11,586 nucleotides of DNA from Bacillota bacterium (GCA_023418755.1 JAEZZE010000178.1:1-11586); one strand, 5' to 3'; positions 1-6,787 are shown, counted from the first letter of the stretch. Made by a program: numbers and translations. Notes: generated by a model from the sequence alone, not told the origin.

Positions 1-644
1 ACGAGCTGCTAGACGCCTTTCCCGTTCATCGGCTCGTCATGGAGGGCGGGGCGCTGCGGGAATGGGGCGTCGCTTGCGCGGCTGGCGGGGGGCTCGTCCC
101 GTGCCGCATGGAACCGACCGATCCGAGGCTGTCCGAGTGGCTGCGCGAGGAAGGGATCGGGCTGCTGGACGGACAGACCGTCGAAGTAAACCTGGACGGC
201 GCGGCATGGGCGGCGAAAATCGCGGCCCGTTTCGATCGGGCTTTGCTCGTCTTTATCGATTACGGCGACGAGACCGCTGAATTGACCGGGCCTCATCGGA
301 TGGACGGAACGCTGCTATGCTACCGGGATCATCGGGCCCATAACGATCCGTATGCCTGGCCGGGCGAGCAGGATATGACCGCGCACGTGAATTTCAGCCA
401 TATCCGCCGCTGTCTCGAACGGCAGGGAGCGGAAGAAATCTGGTACGGCTCGCAAAAGGCGTTTCTGGTCGAGGCCGGTATTTTGGAGCAATTGACGGCG
501 CACGGCCATTTCGACCCCTTTCACCCCGTGGCGCGCAGAAACCGGGCGATCCGCCAACTGCTGCTCTCCGACGGCATGAGCGAGCTGTTCAAGGTGCAGG
601 CGTTCTCGGTCGACCGAAAGCAAAGAATGGCGATGCGGGGCTAG
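1..644 (+). CDS. MidA/NDUFAF7-family SAM-dependent methyltransferase, 3' part
   Basis: The reading frame is open from the left edge (codons start at base 3) to the TAG at 642-644, so the gene is cut by the window and its N-terminal SAM-binding part is missing. The visible part reads ELLDAFPVHRL, then FIDYGDE, a GTLLCYRDH segment, PGEQDMTAHVNF and a basic C-terminus. These match the conserved order of the COG1565 family (NELLDAxPV, DYG, GTLxxYxxH, PGxxDxTxHVxF). The mitochondrial member NDUFAF7 methylates an arginine of a complex I subunit; the substrate in Firmicutes is not established. The Met codon at base 39 is internal, because the family motif begins before it. It is probably a soluble enzyme. 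The last seven codons lie in an inverted repeat that probably ends transcription. Confidence 0.85.
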   Translation, partial: ELLDAFPVHRLVMEGGALREWGVACAAGGGLVPCRMEPTDPRLSEWLREEGIGLLDGQTVEVNLDGAAWAAKIAARFDRALLVFIDYGDETAELTGPHRMDGTLLCYRDHRAHNDPYAWPGEQDMTAHVNFSHIRRCLERQGAEEIWYGSQKAFLVEAGILEQLTAHGHFDPFHPVARRNRAIRQLLLSDGMSELFKVQAFSVDRKQRMAMRG

Positions 645-662
645 CTTGCATCGCCATTCTTT
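622..662 (+). terminator. Inverted repeat over the stop codon of the MidA-family gene, probable terminator
   Basis: AAAGAATGGCGATGC (622-636) is repeated as an exact 15-bp reverse complement at 648-662, with an 11-nt loop that contains the TAG stop. The 3' arm ends CTTT and is followed by AACG, so the U-tract is short. It most likely ends transcription of the convergent plus-strand gene, although the weak U-tract leaves room for an mRNA-stability role instead. Confidence 0.6.
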
Positions 663-713
663 AACGATTCGTCAAGCGCAATAATCCGCGAACCTTTCGG
701 AATCGGATCAAGC

Positions 714-745
714 AAAAACGCCTTCGTCCCGAGGACTGAAGGCGT
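714..745 (-). terminator. Rho-independent terminator for the DUF2626 gene
   Basis: An 8-bp stem ACGCCTTC (718-725) / GAAGGCGT (738-745) continues inward with GTCC (726-729) / GGAC (733-736) around a 3-nt loop, with T737 bulged. Read on the minus strand, the stem is followed by a run of five U (complement of 714-718), the usual intrinsic terminator form. It lies 34 bp past the stop of the minus-strand gene. On the plus strand the tail is only CTTTG, so any action in that direction is weaker. Confidence 0.8.
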
Positions 746-779
746 CTTTGCCGTTGTTCCGTATGTATCCGGTCTCAGG

Positions 780-1016
780 TTATACGGGAATTCCCATCTC
801 GAAGACGGACCAGTACGTAAAGCCGAGGAATGCAGCGACCATATAGCCCCAGAAGACGTAGAGGTACGTGCGCTCGGTAAAATTCAAATAGCCGATCAGG
901 AAAAAAACGGCGGTCTGGATGAAGAACAGCAGGGCGAACTCGTACATGTCTCCCGCAAACGCCATCAGGGCAATTGCCAGCGTCCAGAAACCAAGGACCC
1001 TAAACATACGTGCCAT
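780..1016 (-). CDS. DUF2626 family small membrane protein (YqgY-like)
   Basis: This encodes a 78-residue protein starting MARMFRVLGFWT. It resembles the short DUF2626 proteins of Bacillaceae and Paenibacillaceae, such as B. subtilis YqgY, which share a start of this kind and a central SYLNxxERTY-like stretch (here GYLNFTERTY, residues 42-51). Three hydrophobic segments are visible at about residues 7-21, 26-43 and 50-68, so it should be an integral membrane protein with very short loops. The start chosen is the ATG at 1016-1014, because AGAGGGG lies about 8 nt before it; an upstream in-frame ATG at 1034 overlaps that ribosome site. A clear sigma-A promoter lies upstream and a terminator downstream, so it is a single-gene unit. 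Its function is unknown. Confidence 0.85.
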   Translation of the reverse strand: MARMFRVLGFWTLAIALMAFAGDMYEFALLFFIQTAVFFLIGYLNFTERTYLYVFWGYMVAAFLGFTYWSVFEMGIPV

Positions 1017-1060
1017 CGTGAATACCCCTCTCATACGCGCAAAGACGATTTCTAAAGCAT

Positions 1061-1089
1061 ATTATAACGGCTACGCATAGGCATGTAAA
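1061..1089 (-). promoter_or_regulatory. Sigma-A promoter of the DUF2626 gene
   Basis: On the minus strand, TTTACA (1089-1084) and a perfect TATAAT (1066-1061) are separated by 17 bp. Transcription should start near 1054, giving a leader of about 38 nt before the ATG at 1016. Confidence 0.75.
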
Positions 1090-1199
1090 CCCAACAAGTC
1101 GTGACGAATCGGCAAACTTTTTCGCCGCATCGTTACGTTTCCCCCGTCCATGCGCGATTATGCATTCTTTCTTGACGAACCGTTTTGCGATTTCAAAAG

Positions 1200-1228
1200 G
1201 TATAGCGACTGAAAAAGTGGATATAAAT
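1200..1228 (+). promoter_or_regulatory. Possible sigma-F promoter upstream of rsfA
   Basis: GTATA (1200-1204) is followed after 14 nt by GGATATAAAT (1219-1228). The B. subtilis sigma-F consensus is roughly GYATA, 14-15 nt, GGnnAnAnTw; here the GG and the two A positions fit, while the T near the end is A. No good sigma-A -35 accompanies the TATAAA at 1222-1227. B. subtilis rsfA is known to be transcribed by sigma-F, which makes this reading attractive, but the match is imperfect. Confidence 0.4.
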
Positions 1229-1322
1229 AGAAGTATCCGATAGATTCTATGAATTCTACTACGGGCATAGAAATGAAGAAAGCAGCAAAATATATGCGAA
1301 GCTTGAAGGAGGGAAGGGCAAC

Positions 1323-1964
1323 ATGACGGCTGCGAGACAAGACGCATGGAGTCCGGATGACGACCTGATTTTGGCGGAGGTTACTTTGCGCCATATTCGC
1401 GAGGGCAGCACGCAGCTATCCGCATTCGAAGAAGTAGGGCAGCGAATCGCCCGGACTTCCGCGGCGTGCGGTTTTCGATGGAATAGCTGCGTACGCAAAA
1501 GATACAGCGAAGCGATCGGATTGGCCAAACAACAGCGCCAGAAACGGAATTATCTCAAAAAGCAAGGGATTTCTATTTCCGGCTCTGAGCGGCTGGTCGC
1601 GGAAGAAGGCGAAGGCGGCAAACAGGAGCTGTTATCGGCGGAGTCGCTGTCGCTGGAATCGATCATCCGCTATTTGCGCCAATGGAAGAATACCGTTCAA
1701 GAGATGAGCAAGCAAATCCGTCAGCTCGAAAAGGAGCTGAAGGAGAAGGAAGACCGGTTAGCCGAGCTGAGCGAAACGAACGAACGGCTATCCAAGGAAG
1801 TGAACGAGGTACAGACGGACTACCAGGTCGTCAACGACGATTACAAGGCGCTTATCCGCATTATGGACCGGGCGCGGAAGCTGGCGTTCCTGACGGAAGA
1901 GGCGGAAGAAGAACGGGCGAAGTTCAAGATGGACGCTAACGGCAATCTGGAACGAATCGAATAA
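1323..1964 (+). CDS. rsfA: RsfA-family prespore-specific transcriptional regulator
   Basis: This encodes a 213-residue protein starting MTAARQDAWSPDDDLILAEV, very like B. subtilis RsfA, a forespore factor that adjusts expression of some sigma-F-dependent genes. Residues about 8-65 form a Myb/SANT-like DNA-binding domain with the tryptophan W9 and the stretch TSAACGFRWNSCVRKRY (45-61). Residues about 80-110 look like a flexible linker. Residues about 112-200 are rich in heptad-like Leu/Glu/Lys and should form a long coiled coil for oligomerisation. The start is well supported by AAGGAGGG 9 nt upstream. A strong terminator follows, so it is a single-gene unit, probably expressed in the forespore. 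Its presence implies that the host sporulates or recently did so. Confidence 0.9.
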   Translation: MTAARQDAWSPDDDLILAEVTLRHIREGSTQLSAFEEVGQRIARTSAACGFRWNSCVRKRYSEAIGLAKQQRQKRNYLKKQGISISGSERLVAEEGEGGKQELLSAESLSLESIIRYLRQWKNTVQEMSKQIRQLEKELKEKEDRLAELSETNERLSKEVNEVQTDYQVVNDDYKALIRIMDRARKLAFLTEEAEEERAKFKMDANGNLERIE

Positions 1965-1972
1965 GGCGATCG

Positions 1973-2004
1973 AACCCGCAGGGCTATCCCTGCGGGTTTT
2001 GCTT
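1973..2004 (+). terminator. Rho-independent terminator after rsfA
   Basis: AACCCGCAGGG (1973-1983) and CCCTGCGGGTT (1988-1998) form a perfect 11-bp stem with a CTAT loop, followed by a T-rich tail (TTGCTTT). It lies 8 bp past the rsfA stop. Confidence 0.9.
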
Positions 2005-2084
2005 TGGTATCTTTAAGAGAACGATAAGGGGCGGACCCGGGAATTTCGCGGGAAGAGCCGAGGCGGAGAGGAAGGATCGCGAAC

Positions 2085-3002
2085 ATGGACGAGAAGGCGT
2101 CCGTGCTGGGCGGCGGCTCGTTGGGGCTGCTTCTTGCAAGCAAGCTGCATGCGGCGGGGCGGGAATGCGTCGTCTGGACGAGAACGCGGGAGCAGGCCGA
2201 GAGGCTGAACGAAGAGGGATTGTATCTCGAAGAGGGGGAGGGCGTTCCGGGGCGGCGGTTGGCCGTTGCGGCCAGCCCGTGGGACGATGCCTCCCCGTTC
2301 TCCGGGATCGTTCTGCTCACGGTCAAGCAGACGGCGCTGGAAGCGCGGTTTCTAAGCCGTCTGGCCGAGCTTGTGCCGCCGGGAGGAACGGTCGTTCCGT
2401 TCCAGAACGGAATCGGACATGTCGAAACGCTGCGCGAGACTCTGCCGGGGAGAGACGTCGTCGTCGCGTTGACGACCGAGGGCGCTCTGAGGACCGACGC
2501 GAATCGCGTGCGGCATACCGGACGCGGCGACATTCGGCTGGGAGACGACGGTCGGACGCGGCCGGAGCGGCTGAAGGCTGTCGAACGAATGCTGAAGCAG
2601 GCAGGATTTTCCGTCTTTCTGTCGAAACAGTTGGATATCGACATGATGCGTAAGCTGCTGATCAATGCGGTCATCAACCCGATTACGGCGATCTTGCGCA
2701 TTCCCAACGGAGCAATAGCTGCATCGCCGGCGAGGCTGGAGTTGGCCGAAGCTTTGTTTCGGGAGACGTATAGAGTGCTCTCCGCATATGGCCTTAAGGG
2801 AGAAGCCGACTTATGGGACGCGATATTGCGAGTTTGCGAGGCGACCGCCGGCAATCGCTCCTCCATGCTCCAGGATATTGACGCGGGGAAGACGACCGAG
2901 ATCGATTCGATCAACGGAATGATCGCGCGCATGGCTGCGGCGAAAAACTTGGATGCGTCCTGGAACCGCATGGTGACGGCGCTCGTCAAGGCGCTGCATT
3001 AA
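2085..3002 (+). CDS. panE: 2-dehydropantoate 2-reductase (ketopantoate reductase)
   Basis: This 305-residue enzyme reduces ketopantoate to pantoate with NADPH, a step of pantothenate and coenzyme A synthesis in the cytosol. An N-terminal Rossmann fold has the glycine-rich loop GGGSLG (9-14), followed by VKQ (80-82) and FQNGIG (106-111). The C-terminal helical domain has RKLLINAVINP (189-199), where K190, N194 and N198 correspond to the catalytic Lys and active-site Asn residues of the E. coli enzyme. NRSSMLQDI with S260, and TTEID with E272, match its substrate-binding Ser and catalytic Glu. All key residues are present, at normal length. The start has GGAAGG 9 nt upstream. B. subtilis also carries a panE homologue (ylbQ) shortly before bshC and mraZ. 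The DUF3397 gene follows after 20 bp and is probably co-transcribed. No strong promoter is visible in 2005-2084. Confidence 0.92.
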   Translation: MDEKASVLGGGSLGLLLASKLHAAGRECVVWTRTREQAERLNEEGLYLEEGEGVPGRRLAVAASPWDDASPFSGIVLLTVKQTALEARFLSRLAELVPPGGTVVPFQNGIGHVETLRETLPGRDVVVALTTEGALRTDANRVRHTGRGDIRLGDDGRTRPERLKAVERMLKQAGFSVFLSKQLDIDMMRKLLINAVINPITAILRIPNGAIAASPARLELAEALFRETYRVLSAYGLKGEADLWDAILRVCEATAGNRSSMLQDIDAGKTTEIDSINGMIARMAAAKNLDASWNRMVTALVKALH

Positions 3003-3022
3003 CAACGGATATGAGGTGACGC

Positions 3023-3418
3023 ATGAGCTCCATCTGGAATGCACTCGTCCAAGCATACGCTTTTCTGGCGACCGTGCCGGTTATTCCGTTTATAATCGTC
3101 TTCGTCATCATGACCTTCAGGGGCAGCGACCGGAAAAGCGCGATCCAACTGTCGATGGACGTAACGACGGCGTTCTTGTTCGGCTGCGTGGCTTCCCTGC
3201 TGAACGATCGGCTGCATACGGGCTTCGGGCCTTTTTTTCTGCTTCTCGTCATGCTGGTCGGCGGCGGGTTGATCGGCAGCGCGCAAAACCGGGTCAGGGG
3301 CAAGGTCGATCCTAAAAAGCTGCTTCGCGCCGTATGGAGGCTGAGTTTTTTCGGCTTGTCCGCGCTGTATATTCTTTTAATGCTGCTGGCGATCCTCTTT
3401 CCGGTCTCGCCGAAGTGA
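3023..3418 (+). CDS. DUF3397 family membrane protein
   Basis: This encodes a 131-residue hydrophobic protein with four predicted membrane segments at about residues 9-32, 44-60, 69-88 and 105-127. It resembles the DUF3397 family of Bacillales (3-4 helices, about 120-130 residues, encoded near panE and bshC). The polar loops carry basic patches at FRGSDRKSA (32-40) and QNRVRGKVDPKK (88-99), which suggest that these loops face the cytoplasm. The start is the ATG with GAGGTGA at 3013-3019 (6 nt between GAGG and ATG). It is 20 bp behind panE, so the two probably share a transcript. I see no catalytic motif, and the function is unknown. Confidence 0.75.
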   Translation: MSSIWNALVQAYAFLATVPVIPFIIVFVIMTFRGSDRKSAIQLSMDVTTAFLFGCVASLLNDRLHTGFGPFFLLLVMLVGGGLIGSAQNRVRGKVDPKKLLRAVWRLSFFGLSALYILLMLLAILFPVSPK

Positions 3419-3506
3419 GAAGCGTTCCGGGAGGCCGTACGCGGAAGAAGCGGAAGGCGCATACCTAATCGACGCGGCGAGAATCCGCCGGCTCATCGCA
3501 AATCTT

Positions 3507-3535
3507 TTGACGATCCGTCTGCTGTTGTGTAAAAT
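3507..3535 (+). promoter_or_regulatory. Sigma-A promoter of bshC
   Basis: TTGACG (3507-3512) and TAAAAT (3530-3535) are spaced by 17 bp. Transcription should start near 3542, about 34 nt before the chosen bshC start. The TTG of the -35 box is also the first possible start codon of the open frame, so a start there would lie upstream of the transcript. Confidence 0.7.
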
Positions 3536-3575
3536 CGATTCTGATAGCACAACGACAGATCGGGGGAAAGCTCCC

Positions 3576-5225
3576 TTGGATATAATCCCTTATTCCGATA
3601 ATAATCGTTCATCTTTGGCGGAACGATATAGATTAGAAGACTCGCAAGTTCGCGAACTGTTCGGCAGCCATCCCGCGGAGACGCGTTCCTGGACGGACAG
3701 GGCGGCCTATCTCGACGGTTCGGCCGGCGGGAGAGCCGATCTCCGTCGCGTGGCGCAGGCGATCAAAGCTTATCACGGGAAGCTTCCGCCGAGCGCCGAA
3801 ACCGATAAAGCCCTAGAGAAGCTGGAGAGCGAGGGCGCGCTTGTCGTGGTCGGGGGCCAGCAGGCGGGGCTGTTCGGCGGAGCGCTCCTGATTTATTACA
3901 AGGCGCTGTCCGTCATCCAAGCGGCGCGCGAGGCGGAGCGCCGCTTGGCGCGCCCGGTCGTTCCGGTATTCTGGATCGCGGGAGAGGACCACGATTTCGA
4001 CGAAGCGAATCACGTGAACGTGCAGTCCCCGGGAGGGGAAGTCAGGCGCGTGCGCATCGAACGTCCGGAGGGGCCGCGGCTTGCGGTCAGCCGGACGCCT
4101 TTGTCCGCGGAGCAATGGGCGGACGCTCTTCGGGAGCTTGCCGCCCAGCTGCCGGACACGGAGTTTAAGCCGCAGGTGCTGGACCGGCTGCAAAGCCACG
4201 TGACGGACGCTCCGTCGCTTAGCTTGGCCTTCGCCCGGCTGCTGGCCGACTGGTTCGGCAAGCAGGGGCTGCTGCTGCTCGATGCCGACGATCCGAATCT
4301 GCGGGCGTTGGAGGGGCCGATGTTCCGCGAGCTGATCTCCCGCAGCGACGAGCTGGAGGAGGCGCTCAAAGCCGGCGAGGGCAAGGTGCTCGGGCAAGGC
4401 TTCAAGCTTCAGGCGGAGACCGCTCCGGGCAGCGCGAACCTGTTTCTGCACCATGAGCAGGGCAGGCTGCTTCTGCATAAGGACGCCGGGCGCTTCGTCG
4501 ACAGAAGGGGCGCCGTCTCCCTTTCCCGCGACGAGATGCTGGGGCTGACGGCCCATCGTCCCGACCTGCTCAGTACGAACGCCCTTACCCGGCCGCTTAT
4601 GCAGGATTATTTGCTTCCCGTGCTGGCGACCGTGCTGGGACCGTCGGAGATCGCCTATTGGGCGATTCTCGGTCCGGCTTTCGGGGAGTTCGGCATGAGG
4701 ATGCCGCTCGTGCTGCCGCGGCAATCGTTCACGTACGTCGAGCCGGCGGTTGCGGGCCTCATGGACAAATATTCCCTCACCCCGAAGCAAGCGATCGAGG
4801 AATGGGAGCCAATGCGGGCCGAATGGCTCGGCAATCAGGACGAGTGGAATCTGGAGGAACAGTTCCGCCGGGTCAAGGAGCAGTTTGCGGCATTATACGA
4901 ACCGGTCATGAATACGGTGTCCGGTCTGCAGCCGGGCCTTGCCCGGCTTGCGGAAAGCAACCGGGATCGCATCGTGGAGCAGATTTCTTACCTGGAGTCG
5001 AGGTCCGCCGACGCGATCGCCAAGCGTCACGAGTCGTCGCTGCGGCAGTGGGACAGGATCAGGCAGTCTCTTACTCCCCTCGCCAAGCCGCAGGAGAGGG
5101 TGTACGGAACGATTCACTTCTGGAACCGCTACGGTCCGGGCTGGCTATCGCTATGGCACGACGTTCCGTTCGAAACGGCCGGCGGCCATCGGCTGGTAGG
5201 CGGCTGGCAGGACCCCGAACGCTAA
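3576..5225 (+). CDS. bshC: Putative cysteine ligase BshC (bacillithiol biosynthesis)
   Basis: From the TTG at 3576 this gives 549 residues, close to the 539 of B. subtilis BshC (YllA). BshC is assigned to the last step of bacillithiol synthesis, adding cysteine to GlcN-malate, in the cytosol. Motifs seen are VVGGQQAGLFGG (91-102), VFWIAGEDHDFDE (131-143), TRPLMQDYLLP from residue 338 followed by GPSEIAYW, a C-terminal coiled-coil region, and FWNRYGPGW near the end; all are family hallmarks. The start was chosen because GGGGGA (3562-3567) lies 8 nt upstream, because MDIIPYS fits the usual N-terminus, and because a start at 3507 would use the -35 box. The frame holds no ATG near the beginning. 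The SAH hydrolase gene follows after 29 bp and is probably in the same operon. Confidence 0.9.
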   Translation: MDIIPYSDNNRSSLAERYRLEDSQVRELFGSHPAETRSWTDRAAYLDGSAGGRADLRRVAQAIKAYHGKLPPSAETDKALEKLESEGALVVVGGQQAGLFGGALLIYYKALSVIQAAREAERRLARPVVPVFWIAGEDHDFDEANHVNVQSPGGEVRRVRIERPEGPRLAVSRTPLSAEQWADALRELAAQLPDTEFKPQVLDRLQSHVTDAPSLSLAFARLLADWFGKQGLLLLDADDPNLRALEGPMFRELISRSDELEEALKAGEGKVLGQGFKLQAETAPGSANLFLHHEQGRLLLHKDAGRFVDRRGAVSLSRDEMLGLTAHRPDLLSTNALTRPLMQDYLLPVLATVLGPSEIAYWAILGPAFGEFGMRMPLVLPRQSFTYVEPAVAGLMDKYSLTPKQAIEEWEPMRAEWLGNQDEWNLEEQFRRVKEQFAALYEPVMNTVSGLQPGLARLAESNRDRIVEQISYLESRSADAIAKRHESSLRQWDRIRQSLTPLAKPQERVYGTIHFWNRYGPGWLSLWHDVPFETAGGHRLVGGWQDPER

Positions 5226-5254
5226 TTAACCGAACGATGGAGGAATTTATCTTT

Positions 5255-6517
5255 ATGAAAACCGCCTTGAAAAGCATCGTGCGCGATCCTTCGCTCGCGC
5301 CGGAGGGAAAGCTTAAGATCGACTGGGTGCAGGCCCATATGCCGGTACTGAACCGGATTCGAGAGGAGTTCGAACGCGATCAGCCGTTCAAGGGGCTGCG
5401 CGTCGCGATCTCGCTTCATCTCGAGGCGAAGACGGCCTATCTCGCGAAAGTCGTGCAAGCCGGCGGAGCGGAAGTCGTCATTACCGGCAGCAACCCGCTG
5501 TCGACGCAGGACGACGTATGCGCGGCGCTTGTCGAGGACGGTATCGCGGTGTTCGCGAAATACAATCCCGATCCGCAAGAGTACAAGGATCTGATGGTCA
5601 AGACGCTGGAGACGAAGCCGGATCTCATTATCGACGACGGCGGCGATCTCGTGTCGATTCTCCATTCGGAGCGCCAGGACCTGCTCGCGCAGGTGCGCGG
5701 CGGAGCGGAAGAGACGACGACCGGAATTTTGCGTCTGAAGGCGATGGAAAAGGACGGCTCTCTCAAGTTCCCGATGGTCGCCGTCAACGACGCTTACTGC
5801 AAATATTTGTTCGATAACCGTTACGGAACGGGACAATCGGTATGGGACGGCATTAACCGGACGACCAACCTGGTCGTCGCCGGGAAGACGGTCGTCGTCA
5901 ACGGCTACGGCTGGTGCGGCAAAGGCGTGGCGATGCGGGCCAAAGGGCTCGGAGCGAACGTCGTCGTCACGGAAGTGGACGCGATTCGCGCGGTTGAAGC
6001 TTACATGGACGGCTTTGCGGTCATGTCCATGGCGGACGCGGCCAAGGTAGGCGATTTCTTCGTTACGGTGACGGGCAATAAGGACGTCATTCGCGGCGAG
6101 CACATCGCGAACATGAAGGATGGCGCGATCCTGTCCAACGCGGGCCATTTCGACGTGGAGGTCAACCTGGTCGAGTTGGCCGAGCTGTCGTCATCCAAGC
6201 GCGTCGTGCGCCGCAACATCGAGGAGTACGTGCTGAAGGACGGACGCAAAATCTACGTGCTGGCCGAAGGACGCCTCGTCAATTTGGCGGCGGGCGACGG
6301 ACATCCCGCCGAGATCATGGATATGACGTTCGCGCTGCAAGCGATGGCGCTGCGCTACGTGAACGAGAATTACGAGAAGATCGGCAGCCAAGTCATCAAC
6401 GTTCCGTACGAGCTGGACGAAAGAGTCGCCCGGACGAAGCTGGAGTCGCTCGGTATCGGCATCGATAAGCTGTCCGACGAGCAGAGAGCTTATTTGGAAA
6501 GTTGGACTGCCCATTAA
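5255..6517 (+). CDS. ahcY: S-adenosylhomocysteine hydrolase, archaeal/Thermotoga-like type
   Basis: This 420-residue NAD-dependent enzyme should split S-adenosylhomocysteine (or a deaminated form, S-inosylhomocysteine) into homocysteine and the nucleoside. Conserved residues are visible: LHLEAKTA with H55, STQDD (83-87), DDGGD (127-131), EETTTG (152-157), K183 with FDN (186-188), the NAD loop NGYGWCGKG (216-224), GHFD with H298, and GDGHP with H350. The GYGWCGKG and AGDGHP forms, and the absence of the C-terminal KPDHYRY tail of the eukaryotic and proteobacterial enzymes, point to the archaeal/Thermotoga branch. The start is the ATG at 5255 with GGAGG at 5239-5243 (11 nt spacing); an in-frame ATG at 5237 overlaps that ribosome site. 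The longer open frame running back into bshC is a shadow. It probably forms an operon with bshC. Substrate choice cannot be read from the sequence. Confidence 0.88.
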   Translation: MKTALKSIVRDPSLAPEGKLKIDWVQAHMPVLNRIREEFERDQPFKGLRVAISLHLEAKTAYLAKVVQAGGAEVVITGSNPLSTQDDVCAALVEDGIAVFAKYNPDPQEYKDLMVKTLETKPDLIIDDGGDLVSILHSERQDLLAQVRGGAEETTTGILRLKAMEKDGSLKFPMVAVNDAYCKYLFDNRYGTGQSVWDGINRTTNLVVAGKTVVVNGYGWCGKGVAMRAKGLGANVVVTEVDAIRAVEAYMDGFAVMSMADAAKVGDFFVTVTGNKDVIRGEHIANMKDGAILSNAGHFDVEVNLVELAELSSSKRVVRRNIEEYVLKDGRKIYVLAEGRLVNLAAGDGHPAEIMDMTFALQAMALRYVNENYEKIGSQVINVPYELDERVARTKLESLGIGIDKLSDEQRAYLESWTAH

Positions 6518-6572
6518 GCCGAGGGAGCTATCTCTTAAGTAAGGGCGTAAAGATTATCGATGAAAAAAGTAG

Positions 6573-6682
6573 AGCATCTATCTCCTGGAGACTGCCTCGT
6601 ACGGTCCTGAAATTACCCCGCCACGGGTTTAACCATTCCAATTTCAGGATCGTATAGCGTCGGAAGGAGATAGATGCTTTTT
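6573..6682 (+). other. Long imperfect hairpin ending in a T-run, candidate structured RNA or large terminator
   Basis: The outer stem AGCATCTATCTCCT (6573-6586) pairs exactly with 6665-6678 (14 bp). A symmetrical GGA/GGA internal loop (6587-6589, 6662-6664) follows. Next comes a short helix, GAC and GC (6590-6595, T6593 bulged) with GCGTC (6657-6661). After a small internal loop comes a 16-bp helix with two G-T pairs, GTACGGTCCTGAAATT (6599-6614) with 6640-6655. The tip holds CCCG/CGGG. The 3' arm runs straight into TTTTT (6678-6682). It may be the terminator of the bshC-ahcY unit, a stable small RNA, or the palindrome of a small mobile element. The pairing is certain; the role is not. Confidence 0.6.
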
Positions 6683-6760
6683 ATATTCCTCCAGCGATCA
6701 TCGTTTAGTAACGCATCCGAATTTTTAAGAGACAGCCCCCTATTTATTTTTAAACCTCGC

Positions 6761-6787
6761 GGCAACATTTTCCTTTTCGCTCACGTC
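6761..6787 (+). promoter_or_regulatory. ECF-sigma-like promoter of the DUF4349 gene
   Basis: GGCAAC (6761-6766) is followed by a T-rich 17-nt spacer and CGTC (6784-6787). This resembles promoters of envelope-stress ECF sigma factors in Bacillus (AAC in the -35 followed by T's, then CGTC/CGTA after 16-17 nt). The leader to the ATG at 6895 would be about 100 nt. No convincing sigma-A promoter is seen in this gap. It is a short motif, so chance is not excluded. Confidence 0.4.

Larger units (their letters stand above)
1017..1322. other. Divergent intergenic region between the DUF2626 gene and rsfA
   Basis: This 306-bp gap holds the minus-strand sigma-A promoter (1061-1089), a possible sigma-F promoter for rsfA (1200-1228) and the rsfA ribosome site AAGGAGGG (1306-1313, 9 nt before the ATG). 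A TTGACG at 1172-1177 has no matching -10 hexamer at 16-18 bp. I see no further gene or RNA in it. Confidence 0.6.

Noticed and set aside
1841..2989. Long minus-strand open frame of 382 codons opposite panE and the end of rsfA
   Set aside because: It lies opposite a clear panE gene and crosses the rsfA terminator. The product is Ser/Arg-rich without family features, as expected for an antisense shadow in GC-rich DNA.
3419..3506. Weak palindrome GCGG...CCGC in the gap after the DUF3397 gene
   Set aside because: The stem is only 4 bp and has no T-run, too weak to call a terminator.
3813..4790. Minus-strand open frame of 325 codons opposite bshC
   Set aside because: It is a shadow of bshC in GC-rich sequence; its composition is dominated by Arg, Gln and Leu with no motif.
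4658..5254. 5' extension of the SAH hydrolase frame into bshC
   Set aside because: The extra 199 codons overlap the bshC C-terminus, show no SAH hydrolase similarity, and bypass the clear ribosome site before 5255.
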